From assembly GCF_030169785.1 (NCBI RefSeq), contig NZ_CP125854.1, positions 310,001 to 374,000 of the forward strand: a stretch of 64,000 nucleotides of DNA, in the 5' to 3' direction. The notes under the pieces are model-generated. The model made no database searches. It saw only the letters and a list, made by a program, of their open reading frames with translations, and was not told the origin of the DNA. Every line of letters starts with the position of its first letter. Position 1 is the first letter of the stretch. This document shows positions 55,456-62,925 of the stretch, piece after piece. A program made the translations under genes and the position numbers. The stretch is from Bdellovibrio sp. 22V (GTDB lineage: Bacteria > Bdellovibrionota > Bdellovibrionia > Bdellovibrionales > Bdellovibrionaceae).

Positions 55456-55992
55456 ATGTGGAAAAAAATCTTTGTAGGACTTATTGCAATCGTTGTTGTT
55501 CTTGGTGTTTTTATTTACATCGCACAAAAGAAAACTAAAACCGTCGTTGTCGAACATACATTCAATGCGCCGGTCGCGAAAGTCTGGACTTTGTGGAATG
55601 ACCCTGAGTCCATGAAAAAATGGTGGGGCCCTAAAGGCTTCTCGGCTCCTGTTATCAAAAATGATCTGCAAGTCGGCGGTACGTTTCTGCTTTCTATGAA
55701 AGCGCCGGACGGTAAAGTGTCATGGAACGTGGGGAAATACACCGAAGTCCTTCCAAACGAAAAAATCGCAGCGGTGATGTCCTTCTCTGACGAAAACGGA
55801 AATGTCGTACCTGCATCCACTTACGGCGTACCCGGAGAGTGGCCGATTGAGGTGACTGTCACAGTAGAGTTCAAAGATCTTGGCGACAAAACGCACATCA
55901 AGATCACAGAGACTGGCATTCCCATGATTATGTACGTCTTTGCAAAGATGGGCTGGGAACAACAGTTCGTAAAATTTGCAGAGCTTCTTTAG
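55456..55992 (+). CDS. membrane-anchored SRPBCC (AHSA1-like) protein
   Basis: 178 residues: membrane anchor ~3-21, then the AHSA1 fold (EHTFNAPVAKVWTLWNDPESMKKWWGPKGF, VGGTFLLSMKAPDG, VVPASTYGV). Paralogue of the soluble protein at 53295-53801, at the other end of the island. The anchor places it at the membrane. Third gene of the VOC operon. Confidence 0.82.
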   Translation: MWKKIFVGLIAIVVVLGVFIYIAQKKTKTVVVEHTFNAPVAKVWTLWNDPESMKKWWGPKGFSAPVIKNDLQVGGTFLLSMKAPDGKVSWNVGKYTEVLPNEKIAAVMSFSDENGNVVPASTYGVPGEWPIEVTVTVEFKDLGDKTHIKITETGIPMIMYVFAKMGWEQQFVKFAELL

Positions 55993-55998
55993 TTTTCA

Positions 55999-56029
55999 AA
56001 GGAGGGTTTCATTAATGAAACGCCTCCTT
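55999..56029. repeat. hairpin between convergent genes
   Basis: AAGGAGG-G-TTTCAT and ATGAAA-CG-CCTCCTT form a 13-base-pair stem with a small internal bulge. It covers the end of the minus-strand gene. No T-run on either side, so terminator function is weak. Confidence 0.5.
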
Positions 56030-56890
56030 AAGTTTCGCGAGGTCGAGCTTTTTCATTCCAAGCATTGCTTTCATGACTTTCTCGGCTTTCGCGACATCTT
56101 TACTGGCCATCATTTCCGCCAGCTCCACCGGAACAATTTGCCAAGAGACGCCATACTTGTCCTGAACCCAGCCACAAGGCAGAACCACGCCATCTTTAGA
56201 CAGCTTTTCAGAATATTGATCAATCTCTTCTTGAGTTTTACAGTTCACGACGAAGGACATCGCAGCCGTTATCTCATTATCCTTTTTGTCTTGTCCCTCC
56301 ATTAAAGCAAATTCCTGCCCATCAAGAGAGAACATTGAATGCATAACTGAGTTGGATTGAGGATCTTTTTGCAAGGATTCAATTTTTGAATTTTTAAACT
56401 GCGAGACGTAATAATGGATCGCTTCTTCGCCTTTGCCGTACATTTTTCCAGTAAAAAGTAACGAGGGCGCAATCTTCTGACCTTGTTTGCCCTCCCACAA
56501 CATTAATTGCCAAGGAACGCCAAACTTATCCTGGCACCATCCATATTTCTTTGCCCAAGGATACTCTTTGAGCTCGAACATCGTAGAGCCCCCCTTACTG
56601 AGCTGGCTCCATAGTTCGTCTATTTCCTTTTCTGAATTGCATGAAACAAAAAATGATACGGCCGGAGTGTGCTTAAAAGCCGGTCCTCCATTGAGTGCCA
56701 TGAAAGGCTGACCTTCGAGGTGAAACTCTACCGTCATCACCGATCCTTCTTTCTGACCGGAAGCTACAGCGCCCGCTTTATTGTAGTGCGCGACTCTGTC
56801 CGTTTTTGAATTTTTAAAGAGTGACGTATAAAACTTCACCGCTTCTTCCGCCTGCGTATCAAACCAAAGACAAGGATAAATTCTATTCAT
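56012..56890 (-). CDS. double PhnB-type VOC protein
   Basis: 292 residues from ATG 56890 (GAGGAAACTTTT). Two PhnB/3-demethylubiquinone-methyltransferase-like VOC units: ~1-135 (CLWFDTQAEEAVKFYTSLFKNSK...DKFGVPWQLM) and ~140-265 (LLFTGKMYGKGEEAIHYYVSQFKNSK...DKYGVSWQIV). Internal duplication visible. Function of PhnB family unsettled. A helical tail of ~30 residues follows. Confidence 0.85.
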   Translation of the reverse strand: MNRIYPCLWFDTQAEEAVKFYTSLFKNSKTDRVAHYNKAGAVASGQKEGSVMTVEFHLEGQPFMALNGGPAFKHTPAVSFFVSCNSEKEIDELWSQLSKGGSTMFELKEYPWAKKYGWCQDKFGVPWQLMLWEGKQGQKIAPSLLFTGKMYGKGEEAIHYYVSQFKNSKIESLQKDPQSNSVMHSMFSLDGQEFALMEGQDKKDNEITAAMSFVVNCKTQEEIDQYSEKLSKDGVVLPCGWVQDKYGVSWQIVPVELAEMMASKDVAKAEKVMKAMLGMKKLDLAKLKEAFH

Positions 56891-56961
56891 AAAAGTTTCC
56901 TCGATGGTGTTCATTACACCTTCGAGGCGCAGCCTTCGTCAATGTACGAACCGACAATATG

Positions 56962-57849
56962 TTATTTACAATTTTTAAGAAGTTCTTCCCAAATGATGCG
57001 GGCGACCGGGCCCATCGGTTTAAGCTTCAGTCGCATGATATGCAAATCCAGAAAAAATGGCTTCACACTTTCGTTTTTTATCTCGATAAGACGGCCTTTT
57101 TTAAGATCTTGTTCAATTTCATTGCGAGGCAAGCGCCCCCAGCCAAAACCATTCAAGATCATTTTGTGTTTGAGCGCATGATCCGTGACGTAACATCTCT
57201 TCGTCCCCGCACCAATGCCCTTGATATCTCTTTTAAGAAGTTCTTCTTTATTTCCCTGCGGAAGCACGACAATTTGAGTAAAGCGCTGAAGAAATTTTCC
57301 GCCCCCTGTCGTCGCATTCTGTTTTGCAAGCGACTTCGCAACCACCGGAATCATTTCTATTTTATCGAAGGCGACACTCTCAATATCTTTATTGCCTTCG
57401 TCCTTCGTGGAAATCGCAAAATCAGCATCGCCGGAAATAAGCGACTGAATGCCACCGCTCATGATCTCGGATCGGAAGGTCATCTCGGTTGGATATTTAC
57501 CTAAAACAGTTTCAGAGAAGACGCTTTCAATTGCTTCAAAACGCACCAATGGATCTAAAACAACCGTTAAAAAAGGTTCCACCTTCTTTGTTCCAAGTTC
57601 TTGACCTATGGATTTTAACTCGCGAAAGGACTGCAGAGTTTGCTTTGCCCAATTGTAAAAAACAATTCCTTCCGCCGTTAGCTTGGGCCGGTACTCTTGG
57701 CGATTGAAGATTTGCAGATCAAACTCTTCTTCCAGTTTCTTAATCGCCACGCTGAGACTGGGCTGCGTTTTATGAAGATGCTCAGAAGCCGCCTTAAAAC
57801 TTCCTTTTTCCACAATCATTTCAAGGGTTTCTAGCTGATCTATGGTCAT
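56962..57849 (-). CDS. LysR-family regulator
   Basis: 295 residues. HTH: LETLEMIVEKGSFKAASEHLH, TQPSLSVAIKKLEEEF. Effector domain from ~90. Divergent from the pirin gene, with a palindrome (57877-57888) between. In E. coli the LysR gene yhaJ lies beside the pirin gene yhaK, so the pairing is a recurring one; the effector is probably sensed by the pirin pathway, but this is inference. Confidence 0.88.
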   Translation of the reverse strand: MTIDQLETLEMIVEKGSFKAASEHLHKTQPSLSVAIKKLEEEFDLQIFNRQEYRPKLTAEGIVFYNWAKQTLQSFRELKSIGQELGTKKVEPFLTVVLDPLVRFEAIESVFSETVLGKYPTEMTFRSEIMSGGIQSLISGDADFAISTKDEGNKDIESVAFDKIEMIPVVAKSLAKQNATTGGGKFLQRFTQIVVLPQGNKEELLKRDIKGIGAGTKRCYVTDHALKHKMILNGFGWGRLPRNEIEQDLKKGRLIEIKNESVKPFFLDLHIMRLKLKPMGPVARIIWEELLKNCK

Positions 57850-57860
57850 TATTCCGCCTT

Positions 57861-57888
57861 AATCTATATAAATATAATCTATATAGAT
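57861..57888. promoter_or_regulatory. candidate LysR binding site
   Basis: AATCTATATA occurs at 57861 and again at 57876; the second copy is part of the perfect palindrome ATCTATATAGAT (57877-57888). It lies 27 bases from the LysR start and about 65 from the pirin start, the usual place for LysR regulation of a divergent gene. Confidence 0.6.
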
Positions 57889-57953
57889 CTTAAATTCTTA
57901 TTAATTTTTTTCAAAGCCTTTTTCGCCGATACTAGGTTCAGTGGAGGTCACGT

Positions 57954-58763
57954 ATGTCGCACAAAAACTCTTCACCACGACGAAAGTTTTTAGTGGGAGC
58001 TTTGACAACAACATTGGGCTTCGTCGCAGCAGCGGCATTCGGTTTTAAACGAAAGGAGAAAGGTATGCTTACAATTAGAAGATCAAATGAAAGAGGACTT
58101 GCGGAACATGGTTGGTTGAAATCACGTCATACCTTTTCTTTTGCGGAATATTACGATCCTCAACATATGGGGTTTGGCCCGTTACGCGTGATTAACGAAG
58201 ACCGTATCGCCGGCGGCAGTGGTTTCGAAACGCATCCGCACAGAGACATGGAAATCATTTCTTATGTGATTTCGGGCGGACTTCGCCACAGAGACTCCAT
58301 GGGAAATGTCGCGGTCATCAAACCCGGCGAAGTGCAACGCATGAGTGCTGGCACCGGCGTTCTTCACTCGGAGTTTAACGATGAGGATAATAAAGAAACG
58401 CATTTCTTCCAAATCTGGATTATGCCGAATCAACGTGGCGTAAAACCTGGATACGGTCAGAAGTCTTTTGAACAGGAATTGAACTCGCAAAAACTTGTTC
58501 ATGTGATTTCAAAAGATGGCAAAGACGGTTCGATCAGCATTCACCAGGACGCGGATATGTATATTTCGCGCTTGAAAAAATCCGAGACCTTGGATTTCAA
58601 ACTCGAAGCTCCACGCCGTTTGTGGCTTCAATTGGTGAAAGGATCTGTCGAGGTGAACGGTGAAAAACTGGAAACTGGCGACGCCGTTGCCGCGACCGAT
58701 ATCGGCACAGCAAAGATTGTTGCCAACGACGATTCCGAAATGATTCTTTTCGAACTTCCTTAA
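57954..58763 (+). CDS. pirin-family bicupin with Tat-like signal and internal second start
   Basis: 269 residues from ATG 57954 (GTGGAGGTCACG). Residues 1-30 are a twin-arginine-like leader (SSPRRKFLVGALTTTLGFVA). A second ATG at 58065 (residue 38) has an even better site (AAAGGAGAAAGG) and begins MLTIRRSNERG, where ordinary YhhW-type pirins begin. Cupin metal ligands: THPHRDMEI (His, His) and GTGVLHSEFN (His, Glu). Members oxidise quercetin or act as redox-linked regulators. It may be made in exported and cytoplasmic forms. Confidence 0.85.
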   Translation: MSHKNSSPRRKFLVGALTTTLGFVAAAAFGFKRKEKGMLTIRRSNERGLAEHGWLKSRHTFSFAEYYDPQHMGFGPLRVINEDRIAGGSGFETHPHRDMEIISYVISGGLRHRDSMGNVAVIKPGEVQRMSAGTGVLHSEFNDEDNKETHFFQIWIMPNQRGVKPGYGQKSFEQELNSQKLVHVISKDGKDGSISIHQDADMYISRLKKSETLDFKLEAPRRLWLQLVKGSVEVNGEKLETGDAVAATDIGTAKIVANDDSEMILFELP

Positions 58764-58765
58764 AG

Positions 58766-58797
58766 CTAAAGGCGCGGGTTTCAACCCGCGCCTTTAG
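58766..58797 (+). terminator. hairpin terminator after pirin gene
   Basis: CTAAAGGCGCGGGTT pairs with AACCCGCGCCTTTAG. The T-run is short (CTTTAGACTT), so it may act mainly as an RNA-stabilising hairpin. Confidence 0.7.
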
Positions 58798-58975
58798 ACT
58801 TCCGCCGTAATTCTAAATTCTTGTAATTTCTTGAAAATTTAAAATTCAAAAACCGCCCCCTTGACAAATTTTTCGGTGATATCAAAATTTATTTAAGGAG
58901 CGGCCTGACTGTTCCGGATAACAAAATCTTTTTCTGTTTCTATATACAAATGCCATGTGAAAGGAGGAATTGGTT

Positions 58976-59344
58976 ATGAAACAGATTCATCAAATAGACA
59001 TTGAAGAACTTTGTATTAAGTTTCAAGGTTTTCACCCGACTGACTTTACTCGCTCTTATCTAAGAGGAGAAATGTCAGCCATTCACGACGAAGCTCCCTA
59101 TGGTTCCGCGCTGAAAGCGATCTTTTCACGCAGGAATCAATCTTTCAAAGGAGTTGTCGCTATTCACTCTTCCGCAGGGAGATTCTTCGCCGTGGCTTCA
59201 GGAACAAAATTGAAAGAAGTCGTTCAACGATTGGTTGAACAACTTCGCAAGCAATTGCAGAAGTGGAAAGACCAGCGGTTCCAAAAGAACGGAAAGGAGG
59301 ACCTCTATGAAAACTTTGACGGTTTGGCGCAATCTGGCTCATAA
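58976..59344 (+). CDS. RaiA/S30AE-like ribosome-associated protein
   Basis: 122 residues from ATG 58976 behind AAAGGAGGAATTGG. FKGVVAIHSSAGRFFAVASG with LKEVVQRLVEQLRKQLQKWKDQRF resembles the second beta strand and long C-terminal helix of HPF/RaiA, but the first half (IDIEELCIKFQGFHPTDF) does not match well. If so it is a second hibernation-type factor besides 27234-27614. Assignment is tentative. A TTGACA box lies ~115 bases upstream. Overlaps the next gene by 38 bases. Confidence 0.5.
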   Translation: MKQIHQIDIEELCIKFQGFHPTDFTRSYLRGEMSAIHDEAPYGSALKAIFSRRNQSFKGVVAIHSSAGRFFAVASGTKLKEVVQRLVEQLRKQLQKWKDQRFQKNGKEDLYENFDGLAQSGS

Positions 59345-59615
59345 AATTTTCACAGCCGTAAGCTTCTTGGCTCTTCTTGCCGTTGTCACTAGCTCAAAGG
59401 TCAATGCAAGCAATACAAGCTTTACCTTGACTGACGAGATGCTGATGCCTCGGTGGCAAGTGCCTTCTCCTCTTTTAATTCAAAAGTGTGAACGAAAGGA
59501 GCATGCATCCGATAGAATCCGACTTTGGAAGTATGAACCTTCTGAAGTTTGCTCAGAGGAAAAAGTAAATATAAATAAAAACGTAGAGGAAGAAAAATCT
59601 TCCTCTACGCTCTAG
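59307..59615 (+). CDS. small exported protein of unknown function
   Basis: 102 residues from ATG 59307 behind AAAGGAGGACC, overlapping the RaiA-like gene by 38 bases. Signal peptide ~1-34 (SSKVNAS). The mature part, ~65 residues, has two Cys (QKCERK, EVCSEE) and ends in an acidic Ser-rich tail. No family recognised. Its last bases form the left arm of a terminator for the opposite gene. Confidence 0.65.
   Translation: MKTLTVWRNLAHKIFTAVSFLALLAVVTSSKVNASNTSFTLTDEMLMPRWQVPSPLLIQKCERKEHASDRIRLWKYEPSEVCSEEKVNINKNVEEEKSSSTL
59582..59609 (-). terminator. terminator of the MBL gene, inside the end of the opposite gene
   Basis: CGTAGAGGAAGA pairs with TCTTCCTCTACG around AAAA. Only the minus strand has a T-run afterwards (TTTTTATTT), so it ends the leftward MBL gene while lying within the 59307-59615 reading frame. 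The MBL stop codon falls inside the stem. Confidence 0.8.
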
Positions 59616-60927
59616 ACTGAATTTTCTTGAGTTGCGCTTTTTGATACGAAGCGACGGCTCCATTAAACAGACAGCGAAGCAATGGATCTTCCATAATATC
59701 CACGGACTGAGTCGGGATATTATCATTGATCCGCACATACATCGAAGTGAGTGACTCTCCCAACTCCAGAGCGGCATATAATTTCGCTATGGAGACTTCA
59801 GTCAACCAACCGATAGGTTCGCTCTTGGTGTCGGCGATTTTTATTCCTTCGAGGGAAATCCGATATTCAAAGGACATCGGTGTTCCCCTGTGGTCATACA
59901 AAACAAGTTTCCAGATGCGCGGGACTTCGAAGTATGCATCTTGTGGTGGCTCCATCGCGTTGTACTTTTCTAGCAACCCTTTCCGGCAGTAGCGAAGCAC
60001 AGACTCAGTTTGTTCATCGGTCAAAGCTGCAAAGTGTTTTGCAATTTCTGACGTCGCGGGCGGGATGAGGGTGTCGTCGTACTCGTAGTCGACGTTCTGC
60101 TCTCCGACCGGGTGCACCCAGTCTAACGAGGGCGCTGGCATGATGGAATCTTGTTGTAAATAGACTGACATTGAAGGATTTAAGCGCACGACTTTGGTAT
60201 TCGGCAGCACCGTCGAAATGTCTTTTTCAAATTGTATATAGGTAATCGGAAAAAACGCTTTGTTATACCAAGACCACTCCTCCATGCGGAATTGACAAGA
60301 GCTCGGCACGATCGCTTTCGGATTTAATTCTTGAATTTGCTCTATCCACTCTGGAGGAAGCTCGCGCGAAGCAGGTTCCGCCTGCGCCGGAGAAAGCACC
60401 TCGATCTCGCGCATAGTTTGAAAAGGCCAAAGCACAAGGTCCCAGGAGGTCTTTTTAAGAAGATCGAGAGTTTCGTAATCGATCCATGAATCAACGACGT
60501 TAAGAATGTTTAGATTTTCCGCTTTGACATGAAAAATAGAATCCACATCCTCGTCGAGCGCCCGGCGCGGAGTGACTACAAAAGGACCTATAAATACCGG
60601 CTCATTCAGTTGGAGCGAATGAACATTCTGAAACCCAAGCTCCTTGAGTAACGAAAAATATTCGTCAAAAAGACAATACATATAAATCGGGATTTCACGA
60701 TCAAGATGATTCAAGCTCTCCAAAGAACAGTGGTCATCATGAAAATGCGAAATAAAGACGGCGGCGAATCTTTCTTGTTCGATCCGCTTATAATCGAAAC
60801 TCACATTTGGAAAAGCATGGCAGTTTCGGCTGAATGGATTCTCAAAGAGAGGATCAAAGGCAATCTGAACGCCCTGACTTTCTAAAACATAACCTGCATG
60901 AAGAATTCTAGAAACTTTAATACCCAT
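59605..60927 (-). CDS. MBL-fold metallohydrolase with C-terminal extension
   Basis: 440 residues. Zinc motif FISHFHDDHCS (H-x-H-x-D-H) near residue 63; FDPLFENPFS is the start of the fold; further ligands are hard to place. The first ~250 residues match UlaG/ComA-type hydrolases. The C-terminal ~170 residues carry ALTDEQTESVLRYCRKGLLE and a KIADTKSEPIGWLTEVSIAKL segment that might be an SCP2-like binding domain. No signal peptide. Substrate unknown. 5' end lies near the exonuclease III gene, which is transcribed away. Confidence 0.75.
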   Translation of the reverse strand: MGIKVSRILHAGYVLESQGVQIAFDPLFENPFSRNCHAFPNVSFDYKRIEQERFAAVFISHFHDDHCSLESLNHLDREIPIYMYCLFDEYFSLLKELGFQNVHSLQLNEPVFIGPFVVTPRRALDEDVDSIFHVKAENLNILNVVDSWIDYETLDLLKKTSWDLVLWPFQTMREIEVLSPAQAEPASRELPPEWIEQIQELNPKAIVPSSCQFRMEEWSWYNKAFFPITYIQFEKDISTVLPNTKVVRLNPSMSVYLQQDSIMPAPSLDWVHPVGEQNVDYEYDDTLIPPATSEIAKHFAALTDEQTESVLRYCRKGLLEKYNAMEPPQDAYFEVPRIWKLVLYDHRGTPMSFEYRISLEGIKIADTKSEPIGWLTEVSIAKLYAALELGESLTSMYVRINDNIPTQSVDIMEDPLLRCLFNGAVASYQKAQLKKIQSRA

Positions 60928-60987
60928 CGCCGAACTGATCCTACCTCTGGTCTTGCGTCTTTTTCAAGATCGGCCTATGGTAAACCT

Positions 60988-61761
60988 ATGAAAATGATCT
61001 CTTGGAATGTGAACGGCCTTCGCTCTGTACATAAGAAAAACTTTCGTGAGTGGTTTGAGAAAGAGAAGGCGGATATTGTCTGTCTTCAAGAAATTAAAAT
61101 CACTGAAGACGTGCTTCAGGATGATGAGGAATTTTATCATCCTGCCCGTTATCATTCTTCTTGGGCCTTTGCAGAAAAAGCGGGCTATTCAGGATTAGCA
61201 CTTTATTCTAAGAAAGAGCCGGATGAAGTCCGTATTGGCTTGGGTATTCCTAAATTTGATAAGGAAGGCCGCTGGCTTGAAGCGGACTTCGGCCCGATCA
61301 CTGTCATCAATAGCTATTGGCCGAACTCGCAACGCGATCACGCTCGCCTGCCTTTCAAGTTGGAATTTTGTGCCGCTGCGGAGAAAAGACTGCAAGCTTT
61401 GCGCAAGAAAGGCCGTGAAGTCATGATTTGCGGTGACTTCAATATTGCACACAAGGAAATTGATCTTAAAAATCCAAAATCTAATATGAAAAACGCAGGC
61501 TTTCTTCCCGAGGAGCGTGCGTGGATGACAAAGTTCCAAGACAAACTTGAGTGGGTCGATGCCTTCCGCAAATTCGAACAAGGCCCAGGGCACTACACCT
61601 GGTGGAGTTACCGTCCAGGCGTTCGCGAAAAAAATATCGGTTGGCGCTTGGATTACTTCCTTGTGAATAAGGAAGCGTCCGATCGTTTAAGGGCCGCTGC
61701 CCATTGCCCAGATGTGATGGGTTCAGACCACTGCCCTGTTCGTTTGACGCTAAAGAAATAG
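60988..61761 (+). CDS. xthA: exodeoxyribonuclease III
   Basis: 257 residues from ATG 60988 (ATG 60994 also possible). Motifs: MISWNVNGLRS, IVCLQEIKI (metal Glu), VINSYWPNSQ, MICGDFNIAH (DxN), WRLDYFLVN and MGSDHCPV (Asp-His). E. coli ExoIII is 268 residues. 3'-5' exonuclease and AP endonuclease for base-excision repair, cytoplasmic. An upstream extension of this frame overlaps the MBL gene and lacks a ribosome site. Confidence 0.95.
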   Translation: MKMISWNVNGLRSVHKKNFREWFEKEKADIVCLQEIKITEDVLQDDEEFYHPARYHSSWAFAEKAGYSGLALYSKKEPDEVRIGLGIPKFDKEGRWLEADFGPITVINSYWPNSQRDHARLPFKLEFCAAAEKRLQALRKKGREVMICGDFNIAHKEIDLKNPKSNMKNAGFLPEERAWMTKFQDKLEWVDAFRKFEQGPGHYTWWSYRPGVREKNIGWRLDYFLVNKEASDRLRAAAHCPDVMGSDHCPVRLTLKK

Positions 61762-61778
61762 ATTTGGTTCCGAAAGAA

Positions 61779-62000
61779 TTATCTTTTAAATAGCCAGCTT
61801 ATAAGACCAATGACGGCACTGATAAGCAGGCATGTTGTCAGTGGAAAATAGAATTTGAAGTTTTCTTTTTCTATACGAATGTCGCCTGGAAGTCGTCCTA
61901 ATCGCAAAGATTGAATCCAACCAAAGTGCCATGCAACTCCGACTAAGATCAAAACGATTCCGATTAAGACTAATACTTTCGCGATGGGGTCGAGCTGCAT
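61779..62000 (-). CDS. DUF2905 membrane protein
   Basis: 73 residues from ATG 62000 (ATAAGGTGCC). Two membrane segments with GRLPGDIRIEKENFKFYFPLTTCLLIS between, the exact DUF2905 signature. Function unknown. Seven bases separate it from the upstream methyltransferase stop, so co-transcribed. Confidence 0.92.
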   Translation of the reverse strand: MQLDPIAKVLVLIGIVLILVGVAWHFGWIQSLRLGRLPGDIRIEKENFKFYFPLTTCLLISAVIGLISWLFKR

Positions 62001-62007
62001 AGGCACC

Positions 62008-62865
62008 TTATGTCGTCGCTACCAAAAATTCCTCTCCCGTTGATGGTCTCAGGCCATCAGCTCTTCCGGCAAAGTATTTGGGAACCAAGTCCGTCGTTGA
62101 GAAATGCTCAACCTTTTTGAAGCCCGCTTCCTTTGCAAGAAACAACATTTCTTGAGGAGAGAAAAAACTAATGAATGGCGTTCCTGAGCGTTGCGCCCCT
62201 TTTAAAGACATTTCATAACCGGGTTTCTCTTGAGCGTCGACCAGATCCAGCGGCAGCATAAATGTCATAATAAATTTCGATCCAGGAGCCAGACTCATCA
62301 TTTGTTTCAAAGTTTCTTTAATCGCATCCAAGGTGAGATACATACTTACGCCCATCGAAGTTACAATCGCTGGTTTCTTGGGATCAAATCCGGAAGCGGC
62401 AAGTTTTGTCCACCATGACTCTCCCGATTCAAAATCGACAGGAACAAAGTGCAGCCATGACGGAGTTGAAAATCCGATCTCTTGCAGACGCTGCTGTTTC
62501 CACGCTTGGGTGCTTGGTTTTTCCACTTCAAAAACTTGCAACTTCGATGCTATGTCAGGACGTCGTTGGGCAAAGGTGTCTAAGCCAGCACCCAACATCA
62601 CGTACTGACTGATTCCTTGGTGAGCTTGCTCTGTCACAAAATCTTCGACGAATCTGGCGCGACCTACAATGGACGCGCGAAAAGGTGCTGTGCCTTGCGG
62701 GTGCATATCACCTCGCTGACGCCAACCCTCTTCAGGCGCTACAAGCTTTACACCGATATCATCTTCTAAAATATGCGGAGGAGCATCCACTTCCACGTGC
62801 AATGCTCTCCATAGGGCTACGCGTACGGCCGTGCTATCAGGAACGTTGTTGTGCTTATCTTGCAT
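62008..62865 (-). CDS. LCMT-type (PPM1-like) SAM-dependent methyltransferase
   Basis: 285 residues from ATG 62865 (TGAGGTGGTTT). RARFVEDFVTEQAHQGISQYVMLGAGLDTFAQR is the family's SAM-binding start, then FEVEKPSTQAWKQ, VTSMGVSMYLT and FKKVEHFSTTDLVPKYF. This bacterial group (TIGR00027-like) methylates carboxyl or hydroxyl groups of unidentified small molecules. The chain ends GLRPSTGEEFLVATT. Confidence 0.88.
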   Translation of the reverse strand: MQDKHNNVPDSTAVRVALWRALHVEVDAPPHILEDDIGVKLVAPEEGWRQRGDMHPQGTAPFRASIVGRARFVEDFVTEQAHQGISQYVMLGAGLDTFAQRRPDIASKLQVFEVEKPSTQAWKQQRLQEIGFSTPSWLHFVPVDFESGESWWTKLAASGFDPKKPAIVTSMGVSMYLTLDAIKETLKQMMSLAPGSKFIMTFMLPLDLVDAQEKPGYEMSLKGAQRSGTPFISFFSPQEMLFLAKEAGFKKVEHFSTTDLVPKYFAGRADGLRPSTGEEFLVATT

Positions 62866-62925
62866 AAACCACCTCACATGGTGAAATGACCAATGCAAAG
62901 ATTCTAAGAAATCGAGCGCGTTGGT

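Noticed and set aside
60898-60987. 30-residue N-terminal extension of exonuclease III
   Set aside because: It overlaps the MBL gene and has no ribosome site; ExoIII homologues begin at M-K-M/I-S-W-N-V.
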